In this document: piece after piece, positions 21,040 to 31,990 of the stretch
Numbering within the stretch: the stretch's first letter is position 1
How the letters are laid out: each line of letters opens with the position of its first letter
Source of the DNA: Theodoxus fluviatilis
Lineage: Eukaryota > Mollusca > Gastropoda > Cycloneritida > Neritidae
Assembly (NCBI GenBank): GCA_034096865.1
Contig: JAWQFJ010000486.1
Coordinates: 20,001 to 66,677, forward strand
DNA length: 46,677 bases
Direction: 5' to 3'
Position numbers and translations under genes: made by a program
The notes under the pieces: model-generated
The model's database searches: none
What the model saw: the letters and a program-made list of their open reading frames with translations, nothing else
What the model was told of the DNA's origin: nothing

Positions 21040-21775
21040 CACAGCTTAAAAGCCAATTGGCTCAGCTGACAGGCATTCATTGTTCCACCAGAACTGTGAG
21101 GAGAAGTTTGCTGCAAAACAAACCTCTTGCCTGCAAGGCAAGGAAGAAGCCCCTGGTGAGTGAGGATGCAATGGGCCCCAAACCACCGAAGATGGACATC
21201 GGAAGACTGGTCCAAAGTCATGTTTACTGATGTCCACCTTTGAGCTTTTTCCTACATCAGGCCATGTCATGATGCGCAGAAGGCCTGGAGAAGTTTACAA
21301 GCCTGAATGCCTGGTTCCCACTGTGAAACATGGAGGTGGATCCATCATGGTTTGGGGGGGCCATGTCAGCCTCTGGTGTCGGTGTCTTGATGCTATGTGA
21401 AGGCTGCATGAATAGCCTTGCTACAATGAGGTTCTGGGGCATGCCATGTCCCCCTCAGCACAGCAACTGTTCCTCGCAGATCAGGAGTGGGTGTTACAGC
21501 CGGACCTTGCACCTTGCCAAACAGCAAGGGTGGCCTATTGTTGACTGAATGACTATGACGTCAATGTCCTCCCATGACTAGCACAGTCTCCTGACATTAA
21601 CGCTGTCAAAAATCTGTGGGACATCCTATGCAAAGCTTTTCAAGAGGACAAGCCAAGCAGAAAGAAAGAAATGGTAAGCGTTTTGAAGCGGAAACGGGCC
21701 AAAATCAATCCTGAACTTTGCAGAAAGCTTGTTTTCAGCATGCCATCTCGAGTGAGGGCTTTGCTCAAGGCCTAG
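21040..21775 (+). pseudogene. Tc1/mariner transposase pseudogene
   Basis: Across shifting frames the translation follows a Tc1 transposase in order: a W-S-K-V-M-F-T-D-V segment (first catalytic Asp block), RRPGEVYKPECLVPTVKHGG, then IMVWGAMSASGVGVL, then SPDINAVKNLWDIL (second catalytic block, normally SPDLNPIENLWD), and a C-terminal basic helix region. Multiple frameshifts and stops make it inactive. Full proteins are about 340 residues; the N-terminal paired-type DNA-binding domain is mostly lost. No intact terminal inverted repeats were recognised. Confidence 0.85.
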
Positions 21776-22149
21776 GGATATGGCCTACGAAATTCTGACA
21801 ACTTAAGAATTACCCTATTGTGTGCTGAAACTCAACTGAGATGTTAAGAAAGTGAAAAGTATTGTTAAAGTGACATTTGTGACCACATTCCACTTCGTTA
21901 CCGTCGCTATGCATTTCTCCAAATTGCTCCGTCTTTTCGGCATTTTGACATGATTGACAATAAAAATCATTTTCAAAGTGACTCTTTAGTTTCAAATGGT
22001 TAAAAATGAGCACAAAATGCCAGTAAATTGTTGTATTTGTGATAGGTAACCACAAGCTTCCATACAAACACGCTATTGTTGATAACACAAGGCAATTAAG
22101 TCACGCTATTGCTTTTCTACAAAATGGTCTAATAATTTCTTCCACAGCT
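21776..22149. other. Non-coding, no feature recognised
   Basis: AT-rich sequence between the Tc1 remnant and the foldback element. Confidence 0.4.
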
Positions 22150-22990
22150 ATACAAATGAACACTCTAATAGCAAATACTTCCGTATACGCACAGTTTTCC
22201 ATTCTCTAACCCTGAGAAGGACATTACAGGCACTGCCGTCTATCAGCGGCATCCCAATTGGAACGGTCTCCGCCATTTTGGCTCATCCGTGTCTCTGTAG
22301 CGGGAAACAGGAGGCCGGTGTTGGACTCGTAGGCGAGTAGAAAAGAAGTAATGGAGACCTTTGTCCAACTACAAATTTTTTTTATATTCCAGAGCTTTCG
22401 GGGCCAAGTAGGCTCCTTCGTCAGTGAAAGGCTATGTGAACGTGTCTGCCCTAGTATGCCTAGCATCGAGGGAGCTCCAGAGCTACCTCGGCCTCCCGCC
22501 TTCACGGCGAGTGCGTCCTTATGAGCAAGGAACGTAGGCAACGCCTATCTCTCGCGGGACTCTCGAGATTTTGGGCCTAACAAACGCGCCCTATGAAACC
22601 CTTTCCTGCCATTGAAAAAACATCCAGCAAGCAACGCGCCCCTGGTTACGTCACGTAGCCAATGGCGCGGCAGAGATCGATGGATCACGTGATTTCGCCC
22701 AGATTTGAGACCACGGGCGCGTTTGTTTGACTCAAAATCTCAAGAGAATCGCGAGGGCTAGCCGTTGTCTACGTTCCTCGCTCATAAGGACGCACTCGCC
22801 GTGAAGGTGGGAGGCCGAGGGAGATCCTGAGCTTCCTCGATGTTTCCCGCTGCAGAGACCCGGATGAGCCAAAATGGCGGAGACAGTGTGAGTTGGGCTG
22901 GTGTTCGGAGAGAACAGTACGTGCCTGTAATGTGCCCCTCAGGGTCCGAGAATGGAAAAGTGTACGTACACGAAATTATTTGCTGTTCAA
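22150..22990. mobile_element. Foldback / long-TIR element
   Basis: The left arm (22150-22311 and 22469-22590) and right arm (22705-22990) are inverted copies. Matching landmarks include GCCATTTTGGCTCATCCG, the GAGTGCGTCCTTATGAGC block, and the AACAAACGCGCC inner end. The central 110 bases are unique and GC-rich. The left arm is split by a 157-bp insertion. No coding capacity. Fragments of the same family occur at 20073-20176 and about 25925-25965. Confidence 0.75.
22312..22468 (-). mobile_element. Penelope-like element fragment with hammerhead-ribozyme-like core
   Basis: This block interrupts the left foldback arm. On the minus strand 22396-22424 reads CTGACGA, then a stem-loop (GGAGCC-TACTT-GGCCCC, 5 of 6 pairs), then GAAA, which is the conserved CUGANGA / helix II / GAAA layout of hammerhead ribozymes carried by Penelope-like element pLTRs. 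Helices I and III and the cleavage site were not established by eye. Confidence 0.5.
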
Positions 22991-23593
22991 GTGTTTATTT
23001 GTACATTTAGAGGAGTAGGTGTGTTGGGTATTTCTGACACGGTAGGTATTGTTTACGGAAAACCTCCAGAAACCTGCAGAAACCTACAGAAACCTGCGCA
23101 AACCTACGAAAACCTGCGGAAACTAACAAAACCTAAATACGGAAACCTACGAATTCTCATATCCTGTTAACAGTTATGAGAATGTATTTTGATTGAACTT
23201 TTAAATGCTGATTTATTTTGAGCTGTAGTTTGCTTTTAACCCTTCGTCTGTCGATCGCGGCATAAGGCGCGACAAACACATGTCTTGTTGCATCTTCGAC
23301 GGGCAAAGGGTTAATGTTACACTGACCAAGCCGTCGTCAATGAGTGGATGTAACAATGACAACCACTCATTAACGTCATCGTACACACGGTTATTACGGT
23401 TCTGAGTTGACGTGATCAGATTGAATGCCTCTTATGTTCACACACTTTTGTTTGGAAACCGAAGTTGAGACTGAGAGGGAGGTTTTGTAAGCCGGCCGTG
23501 GATGAGAAGAGGAAGGTTGGTACTTATTAGAAAGTAGAAAGTAGAAAGTCAGTAGAAAGTAACGACGACAACGGCGATGACAATGACAATGAC

Positions 23594-23595
<2 letters not shown>

Positions 23596-23680
<85 letters not shown>

Positions 23681-23818
23681 AATGATGATGCTTCCAAAAA
23701 AGAGAAAGAAAACAAAAAACAAGATGACTTTCTGTGTTTGTACTTCTTAGAATATTTCGATGCCTTCCGGCAACTTCTTCAGCAAAGAAAAAAATGGCGT
23801 CAAGATGACGTATAAAAA

Positions 23819-23886
<68 letters not shown>
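23596..23886. repeat. Two (GAT)n microsatellites
   Basis: (GAT)n at 23596-23690 and 23817-23886, separated by unique sequence. Confidence 0.9.
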
Positions 23887-23989
23887 ATGCTTGATACATT
23901 ATCTTGATTTTGATAATGAAAATGTGTGTTGTTGTAAAACTGCCCTTTTCTTCGTGGTTAGGGCGATTTATTTAACGACAAAGACATTA

Positions 23990-24413
23990 ATGATGAGCAA
24001 GATCTTCGGCCAAGGACTGCTGGAGGAAGCATCAGATGACGTTGAACTACAAGACGTCATGGAGGCATTGCCTTGCACACCAGACACGGCTCAGTACCTA
24101 GAGAGGCACGTCACACCCTTGCTGGTTGGAAACCTGCGTTGCGTGCAGCAGAATCCAGGACTTCCAAAACAAAATAAAAAATGGACAAACAACAACGCTG
24201 AAAGCGCCAACCGCATCATCAAACAGAAGTTTGAGTGGAAACAAAAGAAGCTTTGTGACATGATCAGCACTTCACTCACTATTCAAAGACAAATACAAGG
24301 AAGTCCGTCGAGCGTTTTACGGAGCCGGAGAGTACACACTGACAGCTGAATACAGACGTTTTGAGGTGGAGCGGAACTCCTGGCACGCGCGAATGGAAAG
24401 ACAAAGTTTATGA
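23990..24413 (+). pseudogene. MULE-like transposase C-terminal fragment
   Basis: The frame contains W-T-N-N-N-A-E-S-A-N-R-I-I-K-Q-K-F, the W/C-TNNxxESxN block found at the end of the catalytic domain of MULE-type and related transposases. A frameshift near 24280 moves the rest (Y-K-E-V-R-R-A-F-Y-G-A-G-E-Y-T-L) into another frame, ending with TGA at 24411-24413. The catalytic domain upstream is missing. Superfamily assignment is by motif only. Confidence 0.6.
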
Positions 24414-24607
24414 AAACGGCAAAAGAAACTTTCTGCCGATCCACTGACTGAAAAAAGACGTAAAGAATGCCGAAACAGATGGGCAAGAAAATAGGTCAGC
24501 TGAAAAGAAAAAGATGTGAGAGGACAGAGACGCCAAAGAAAAAGAAGTGCCACAGGAGTGTTCAGGACGATGATGAGAAATTTCTTGAATGGTTATGTTA
24601 ATCCGAG

Positions 24608-24808
24608 TGAGAAGAAGAAGAAGAAGAAGAAGAAGAAGAAGAAGAAGAAGAAGAAGAAGAAGAAGAAGAAGAAGAAGAAGAAGAAGAAGAAGAAGAAGAA
24701 GAAGAAGAAGAAGGAGGAGGAGGAGGAGGAGGAGGAGGACAAGGAGGAGGAGGAGGAGGGGGGGGGGGGGGGGGAGGGGGAGGAGGAGGAGGAGGAGGAG
24801 GAGGAGAT
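24608..24808. repeat. (GAA)n-(GGA)n-poly-G purine tract
   Basis: About 100 bases of GAA, then GGA repeats interrupted by about 20 consecutive G at about 24759-24779. A 200-bp homopurine strand like this can form triplex (H-DNA) and G-quadruplex structures. A second GGA block lies at about 24965-25003. The Lys, Arg and Leu homopolymer ORFs over it are artefacts. Confidence 0.9.
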
Positions 24809-25644
24809 ATACTATAGATATAGATATACTATAATCCAACAAAAAAATCTCCGCTTTTCTTACGTATGTAGAAGCAGATGATGATAATGATAATGACGAG
24901 TGATGATGAGTGATGGTGGTGTACTTTGTGTACTTATGTATGTAGAACTTGATGATGATGAAGAAGAGGAGGAGGAGGAGGAGGAGGAGGAGGAGGAGGA
25001 GGAGGAAGAAATAGGAAGAAGAACGAAAAAAAGAACATGAATATGATGATAATATCTATTGATAATGACGAGTGACGATGAGTTGTTGTTGTTGTTGTTG
25101 CGTACCTGGGCTAAACACTCCCAGGATCCCCCAAGTGGGTGAGATGATTGCGTGTGTGACTGTTTTTGAACACCCCCGCCTTATAGGCAGCCACACTCCG
25201 TGTTCAGGGGATGTGACGATGAGTGATGGTGGTGTACTTTGTGCACTATTTTCTTGAAAGCTTTATGTGTTATTATCAATTATGTGACAATAAATAATTG
25301 TTTTCAGATCTTTTTTCTGCTTTTTTCTGCATGCCTACGTGAAAACATAAACTTCAACCAGAATGAATACAAAACATACAAACATCCACACATATAAATT
25401 AATATTTTTCACTCTATTACTATAATCCAATAACAAAATCTCTGGTTTCCGTAGGTTTCCGCAGGTTTCCGTTTGTTTCCGCAGGTTTCCGTAGGTTTCC
25501 GCAAGTTTCCGTATACAATACCGTCCCTTTCTTACATACACTGCCGGAAAAAAAAATTCCGCTTGCAGTATACGTACGCTCTATGAACTACGTCCCTTCA
25601 CCATATACGTACGCTCTGTGAATTATGTCGCTTGAATTGATCGA

Positions 25645-25915
25645 AATGAATCGATACCTCACATTTTCGACAAAATTGTCTACAGTTGAACCTGGGTTGC
25701 TTTTATTCGTTGAAAAAGTTCCCGTGCCATTCGATATGACACCATGGTTTGTTCTATCAAGTGAAAAACTGATGTGATATCTGGATCCTCAGTTATTTCG
25801 TCTATTGGCAACTTCTTCACCGACTCTGGCGCCAGGACGCAGCTATGTCCTTCCGCCTTGCGAAATGATTGGCCCGGTTTTTTTAAGCTGTAGGAGCGTC
25901 TCGCTCACCCTCGAC
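25645..25915 (-). repeat. Inverted partner of 19768-20012
   Basis: The reverse complement contains AGTCGGTGAAGAAGTTGC, GCACGGGAACTTTTTCAA and ACAATTTTGTCGAAAA, matching the left copy. It retains a segment near GGAAGGACATAGCTGC that the left copy lacks. Confidence 0.65.
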
Positions 25916-26008
25916 TAGCCATCGAGGGAGACTATCGAGATTTGGGGCCTAACAAACGCGCCCCACTTCTCGTTAGTGCTCGATTGTCCTAGAAAGCACC
26001 TAAAAAGG

Positions 26009-26289
26009 TATAAAAGGCTCGAGTGCAAGCGTTGAGGGAGAGAGAGCACAAGACGGAAAAAGGCATAGTCCAAGAAGATAAGCGAGTGCGAAAAGACCTC
26101 CGCAAGGAGTGATCAGTCCTCTAGGGGAATGTGCCCCCAGAGTGAGGTGTACACCAGGGAGTGAGTACACGTGAGATACAGCGTTCTAGGAGAGAGCGCG
26201 AGGAAGAGAGTGCACATCACAGACAAAAAACACATGTAAGAGCACGGATTGCAGCGATTGTGTACGAGAATTCAGTCTCGACAGTGCAG
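26009..26289 (+). promoter_or_regulatory. Candidate TATA promoter and non-coding first exon
   Basis: TATAAAAGGC at 26009-26018 is a near-ideal TATA box. About 250 bases downstream, GTGCAG/GTACGT (junction 26289/26290) is a strong splice donor, and the interval is purine-rich and free of coding. It could be a host first exon or the promoter part of a retroelement LTR; no downstream exon was identified. Confidence 0.4.
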
Positions 26290-27599
26290 GTACGTTATGC
26301 TGATTGCTGATTTCTGTCGCTGTGTAGGGCCTATTGACCAGTGCGTGAAGGGAGGGTTTTTGAAAATAACCACCGGATTTTGTGGTCTTGACTTCGGCGC
26401 AAGCTAGGAGAGCCCCCGTACAGATAGGACTTTACGGAGGAGACAAGTAGCAACAATTGCTTTACGTCATCGATGATGTGGAATTCTCGATAGACTAAGA
26501 AGCACTACAGCACCGTACCGAGATTTATCGCCTGGAAGCGATTTGGACGTACCGTAAATCTTGGACTATAGGCCGCACCTTTTTATTTCTGTCACGTCAT
26601 ATTATATTGCTTTCCAGCATTAACATCGCAAAGACACGAAGCTTTCCAGGAGCAGACATTGGAAGCGACCACGACTTGATGATGATGAACTTCCGCCTGA
26701 GACTTTAAAAAATCAGCAAGCAGAAAGGTACCAGGGTTAGATTTGACCTTGAAAGGTTAAAAGACCTTGAGGTTTATAGGTCCTTCAAAGCGATGATTGA
26801 AGGGAAGTTTGCACCGATTTTAGTTCTGGGTGACGACGAGGGCCTCGACACAGCGACCAACATCTTCAATGAGGCAGTGATAAAGACAGCCGGGCACTTA
26901 TTAGGAAAACACCACGCAACAAAGAAACCATGGGTCACTGCAGAAATTTTGAACATGTGCGATGAGAGAAGGGAACTGAAGAAAAAGAAGGGTACAGCAG
27001 ATGGGGCAAGTAAGTACAGAGAGGCCAACAACAGGGTCAAGAAGGCCACGAAGAGTGCCAATTGGAGTGTATCAAACAGCAATGTGATGCAGTTGAGGAG
27101 AACCTCCAGAAGAATAACACCAAGAAAGCATACCAGATAGTCAAAGACCTTACAGCGACCAAACAACACCATACAAGACAAGAGCGGGATTTGTCTCACA
27201 GAAGAACGCGAAATCATGAAACGCTGGACTGAGTACTGCTCTGAGCTGTACAACTATGACACCAAATGAGATCCTAAAGTACTGAACTGTCCTCAGACTA
27301 CCGAGGAGGACAACTACTCAATTCTTCGAGAAGAGGTGGAGACAGCGGTTAAGTCCCTCAAGAAAGGGAAGTCAGCTGGGGTTGACAACATTCCAAGGGA
27401 ACTCATCCAGGCAGGAGGCGACGCAATGATCGATGCACTCACAAAGATCTGCAATAAGATCTGGCAGACGGGAGATTGGCCAACCCCGTGGACACAGTCC
27501 CTAGTGATTACATTGCCCGATAAAGGAAACCTACAAATGTGCCAGAACTACCGCACAATCAGCCTCATCAGCCATCCCAGCAAGGTCTTGCTGGCATTC

Positions 27600-28236
27600 C
27601 TGACAAAATCTGCTAAACAAACTGCAATAATTCCAAAACACTGCTGTTAGATTAGTTTTTAGATGTCCCAAGAGAACTCCCACATCCAAACTCCTTCGTG
27701 CACTGCATTTGCTCCCCGTCGCTCAGAGGATAGAGTATAAGCTAGCCACTATGTGTTTCAACTTCTTTAATCAAACTGCACCACACGCACTCAAAGAAAT
27801 TCTCAGTCTACACCCCCGCTAGAAATAACCATTCAGCTGCAGACACCAAAACGTTAAATGTCCCCCGTCGCAAAAAGAAAACCCAAGGTCAGCGAGCTTT
27901 TTCTTACATCGGCCCTGTAACGTGGACTAGCCTATCTTTCCCTGTCCGTCACTCTGATTCCATGTCCCCGTTCAAAACCTCCCTAAAGACACACCTGTTC
28001 TGGTCAGTCTTTTCTGACGAGCAGTGAGGTGCTTCACAAGGTGCCTCTCTTATGTTTTGTGTTTTGTTTATTGCCTGCTATGTTAATTAATTGTATTGTA
28101 TTTAACTCTTCTTTTAATTCAACTGTACAGTGTGCGAGTGTTGGAATGCTTTGTATGCGTGTGGACTTTTCATTGTAAACGCCATGAGCTTGCCTATTAG
28201 GGAAGGTATATGCGTATAAATAATCTGTATTATTAA

Positions 28237-28327
<91 letters not shown>
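27600..28327 (+). mobile_element. CR1/L2-type LINE 3' fragment nested in the RTE element
   Basis: The translated remnant follows the C-terminal region of CR1/L2 RTs: N-K-L-Q, then F-Q-N-T-A-V-R-L-V, L-L-P-V-A-Q-R-I-E-Y-K-L-A, G-Q-R-A-F-S-Y-I-G-P-V-T-W, and F-K-T-S-L-K-T-H-L-F before a stop. A short AT-rich 3' UTR and a (ATT)n tail (about 28237-28327) follow. RTE coding sequence resumes directly after the tail, so this element inserted after the RTE copy was already in place. Confidence 0.8.
28237..28327. repeat. (ATT)n microsatellite, LINE tail
   Basis: About 28 ATT units forming the 3' terminus of the nested CR1/L2-type copy. Confidence 0.9.
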
Positions 28328-29590
28328 GCTGCTGAACAGATTAAAACCTCAGGGAGATAAAATCATTGCTGAAGAGCAGGCAGGTTTCAGACCAGGTAGG
28401 AGCACCACCGAACAGATCTTCAATCTGAGAGTCCCGTGTGAGAAACATCTACAACACCAACAAAATCTGTACCATGTCTTTATAGACTTTAAGAAAGCAT
28501 TTGACAGTCTGGCATGCTGCGCTGTGGACCACAATGAGAAGTTACAACATCAGATCCATGATCATCAAAGTCATCAAACATATCTATGACAGAGCTACCA
28601 GCGCAGTACTGTTCAATGGTACCACAGGCGAATGGTTCAGAACAACGGTCGGAGTCTGACAGAGCTCTCTACTCTCCCCCACTCTCTTCAACCTCTTCCT
28701 CTAAAGGATAATGACTTATGCCCTAGCAGACAACGAAGGATCAATCAGCATCTGTGGCAGAAAAATCACCAACTTACGTTTTGCTGATGACATTGATGGA
28801 TTAGCAGGAAGTGAAGAGGAAGTGACTAGTCTTGTCGAGCACTTGGACAAGGCCTCACAGGCATATGACATGGAGATCAGCGCCGAGAAGCCCAAGGTGA
28901 TGTGGAACATCCCTCGGGGCTTCAAAATGGAAATCAAAGTGAAGGGCCAAAAAATGGAAGCTGTGAACAACTTCGAATACCTGGGCTCTATTGTGACTGA
29001 TGAAGAGTCCAAACCAGAGATACTGTCCAGGATAGCACAAACAACAGCAGCATTGGCAAAGTTTAAGCCCATATGGCGTGACAAAAATATCACTCTCGCG
29101 TCGAAGATCAGGCTCATGCGCACGCTGGCCATCTCCGTATTCTTGTACGCATGCGAGTCCTGGACACTCACATCTGAACTACAGAGACGGATACAAGCCC
29201 TGGAAATGAGATGCTACCGCAAGATTCTGAACATCTCATATAAAGACCATGTCACGAATGAGGAAGTCAGCAACAGGATCAGGAGAGCATTTGAACAGTA
29301 CGAAGACCTGCTTTCAAGCGTGAAAAGCAGAAAGCTGAAGTGGTACGGTCACGTGTCAAGAGGCAGTGGGCTGGCCAAGATCATCCTGCAAGGTACCGTA
29401 CTAGGTGGGAGAAGGAGAGGCAGGCAGAGAAAGAGGTGGGAAGACAACGTCAAAGAGTGGACAGGCTTGACCTTTGCTGACTCACAGCGAGCCACAGAGG
29501 ATAGAGATCGATGGAGGAAGATTGTCTGAAAGTCATCAGTGGTGCCTCAACAACCCATCTCAGGGTTAAGAGACTAAACTGAACTGAACA

Positions 29591-29929
29591 TGAGGGAAGC
29601 ATCGAGCGAGATCGAAGTTTTATACGCCTGGGGAGGTGATTCGTGAGATCTACTCTAGTTAACTGAAGCACACAACTTTGATGCTGCCGGAATAGATGAA
29701 CTGTAATAAAGTGCCAAACTCAGAAATGGGGGACAGCTAAAAACAGCTGAACCATTATGATTCTGTTTACATCATTTGTGCTCGTAATGTGAAAGTTGAA
29801 TGAAACCACTGACCAAAATAATGGTAACTTGTTTGTTCATAGATCACTGATGCCGCTACGTACGCTATGCTCCTACAGCGTTTGATGCTAAACCACGTGC
29901 TCTAATCGACACTCCCCCATTAAAGTTGT
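29591..29929. other. Spacer, no gene seen
   Basis: Unique sequence between the RTE 3' end and the minisatellite. Confidence 0.4.
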
Positions 29930-31830
29930 CTAGCCTCTCATCTATCTACCCCTTTCTTTGCCTCTCCTCTATCTACTTCTTTCGTCGGCTTATCTGTCCT
30001 TACATCTTTCGTTGCCTCTCCTCTGTCAACTTCTTTCGTCGCCTCTCCTCCGTCTACCACTTCAGTTGTCTCTCCTCTGTCTACCACTTCCGCTGTCTCT
30101 CCTCTGTTTACCACTTCCGTTGTCTCTCCTCTGTTTACCACTTCCGTTGTCTCTCCTCAGTTTACCAAATTCGTTGCCTCTCCTCTGTCTACCACTTTCG
30201 TTGTCTCTCCTCTGTTTACCTAATTCGTTGCCTCTCCTCCGTCCACCTCTTTCGTTGCCTCTCCTTTGCCCACCTCTTCCGTTGCCTCTCCTCTGTCTAC
30301 CACTTCCGTTGTCTCTCCTCTGTCTACCACTTCCGTTGTCTCTCCTCTGTCTACCACTTCCGTTGTCTCTCCTCAGTTTACCAAATTCGTTGCCTCTCCT
30401 TTGCCCACCTCTTCCGTTGCCTCTCCTCAGTCTACCACTTCCGTTGTCTCTCCTCAGTTTACCAAATTCGTTGCCTCTCCTTTGCCCACCTCTTCCGTTG
30501 TCTCTCCTCTGTCTACCACTTCCGTTGTCTCTCCTCTGTCTACCACTTCCGTTGTCTCTCCTCTGTCTACCACTTCCGTTGTCTCTCCTCTGTCTACCAC
30601 TTCCGTTGTCTCTCCTCTGTCTACCACTTCCGTTGTCTCTCCTCAGTTTACCAAATTCGTTGCCTCTCCTCTGTCTACCACTTCCGTTGTCTCTCCTCAG
30701 TTTACCAAATTCGTTGCCTCTCCTCTGTCTACCACTTTCGTTGTCTCTCCTCTGTTTACCTAATTCGTTGCCTCTCCTCTGTCTACCACTTCAGTTGTCT
30801 CTCCTCTGTTTACCACTTCCGTTGTCTCTCCTCTGTCTACCACTTCCGTTGTCTCTCCTCTGTCTACCACTTCCGTTGTCTCTCCTCTGTTTACCACTTC
30901 CGTTGTCTCTCCTCTGTCTACCACTTCCGTTGTCTCTCCTCTGTCTACCACTTCCGTTGTCTCTCCTCTGTCTACCACTTCCGTTGTCTCTCCTCTGTCT
31001 ACCACTTCCGTTGTCTCTCCTCTGTCTACCACTTCCGTTGTCTCTCCTCTGTCTACCACTTCCGTTGTCTCTCCTCTGTCTACCACTTCCGTTGTCTCTC
31101 CTCTGTCTACCACTTCCGTTGTCTCTCCTCTGTTTACCACTTCCGTTGTCTCTCCTCAGTTTACCAAATTCGTTGCCTCTCCTCTGTCTACCACTTTCGT
31201 TGTCTCTCCTCTGTTTACCTAATTCGTTGCCTCTCCTCCGTCCACCTCTTTCGTTGCCTCTCCTTTGCCCACCTCTTCCGTTGCCTCTCCTCTGTCTACC
31301 ACTTCCGTTGTCTCTCCTCTGCCCACCTCTTCCGTTGCCTCTCCTCTACCTCTTTCGTTGCCTCTTCTCTGTATTTTTTCCTCGCCTCTTTTTAGTATTT
31401 CTCTTTCATTTCCTTTTATTATTTTTCCTCTTTCGTTGCCTCTCCTTCGCATTTTTCTTCGTTGCCTCTCCTCTATCTACCACTTCCTTTGCCTCTCCTC
31501 TGTCTACCTCTTGCGTTGTCTCTCCTCTACCTCTTCCGTTGCCTCTCCTCTGTCTACCTCTTGCGTTGGCTCTCCTCTACCTCTTCCGTTGCCTCTCTTC
31601 TGTCTACCTCTTGCATTGGCTCTTCTCTACCTCTTCCGTTGCCTCTCCTCTGTCTACCTCTTGTGTTGGCTCTCCTCTATCTACCTCTTCCGTTGTCTCT
31701 CTTCTGTCTTCCTCTTGCGTTGGCTCTCCTCTACTTCTTCCGTTGCCTCTCCTCAGTCTACCTCTTGCATTGGCTCTCCTCTACCTCTTCCGTTGCCTCT
31801 CCTTTGACTACCTCTTTCGTTGCCTCTCAT
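29930..31830. repeat. 27-bp minisatellite, about 1.9 kb
   Basis: The unit reads TTCCGTTGTCTCTCC followed by TCTGTCTACCAC, with variants ending in AGTTTACCAAA or TGCCCACCTCT. Repeated blocks of several variants in the same order (for example around 30160-30270 and 31140-31270) show higher-order duplication. From about 31490 the period changes to about 54 bp. Because 27 is divisible by three, several frames on both strands are open for hundreds of codons (9-residue repeats such as S-V-Y-H-F-R-C-L-S); these are not evidence of a protein. Confidence 0.95.
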
Positions 31831-31849
31831 TCTTTACTGTTTATTCTGT

Positions 31850-31990
31850 CAAGAAGCTGCACTTTCCTGTCATCGTGTGCCGATGTCGGGTAAATTTCTG
31901 TGGAAGTTGCGATGACATTCAGTTTGCATGCCGGCCTTGTCCAAAGCGATCATGACCGAGACTTCTCAAAGCTTCGGGGGGGAAATGTCC
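31850..31990 (+). mobile_element. Possible end of an LTR element: Cys-rich ORF end plus polypurine tract
   Basis: A short Cys-rich segment (C-R-C-x5-C-G-S-C then C-R-P-C-P-K-R-S, stop) is followed within 30 bases by GGGGGGGAAA (31976-31985) and TGTCC, the usual order of gene end, polypurine tract and LTR start. No matching second LTR was found. Weak assignment. Confidence 0.25.

Larger units (their letters stand above)
23030..25540. mobile_element. DNA transposon remnant bounded by inverted clusters of an 11-bp motif
   Basis: The left end (23045-23155) has about nine copies of GGAAACCTGC/GAAACCTAC; the right end (25441-25518) has seven copies of the complement, GGTTTCCGCA/GGTTTCCGTA. Both clusters are preceded on the outside by TATTGT(T/A)TACGG in inverted orientation. 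A transposase fragment lies between them. Clustered subterminal motifs of this kind are typical transposase-binding regions. Confidence 0.65.
26592..29590 (+). mobile_element. RTE-type non-LTR retrotransposon, 5'-truncated and decayed
   Basis: It begins inside the end of the apurinic endonuclease (G-A-D-I-G-S-D-H-D-L). Pieces then follow in order: a linker domain (26793-27140), the RT fingers with KSLKKGKSAGVDNIPRELI and CQNYRTISLI (27336-27596), EEQAGFRPGRSTTEQIF with FIDFKKAFD (28326-28589), and NLRFADDIDGLAG with the intact F-A-D-D catalytic motif plus thumb and C-terminal region (28711-29529). The RQG block near 28655 has a stop. The tail GGTTAAGAGACTAAACTGAA resembles RTE-type 3' ends. 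It is inactive and interrupted by another LINE at 27600-28327. Confidence 0.85.

Noticed and set aside
24516..24881. Lys-, Arg- and Leu-homopolymer ORFs
   Set aside because: They are translations of the (GAA)n/(GGA)n microsatellite.
29958..31955. 665-codon plus-strand ORF and the overlapping 489-codon ORF
   Set aside because: They are products of a 27-bp tandem repeat without stop codons; several frames on both strands are equally open.
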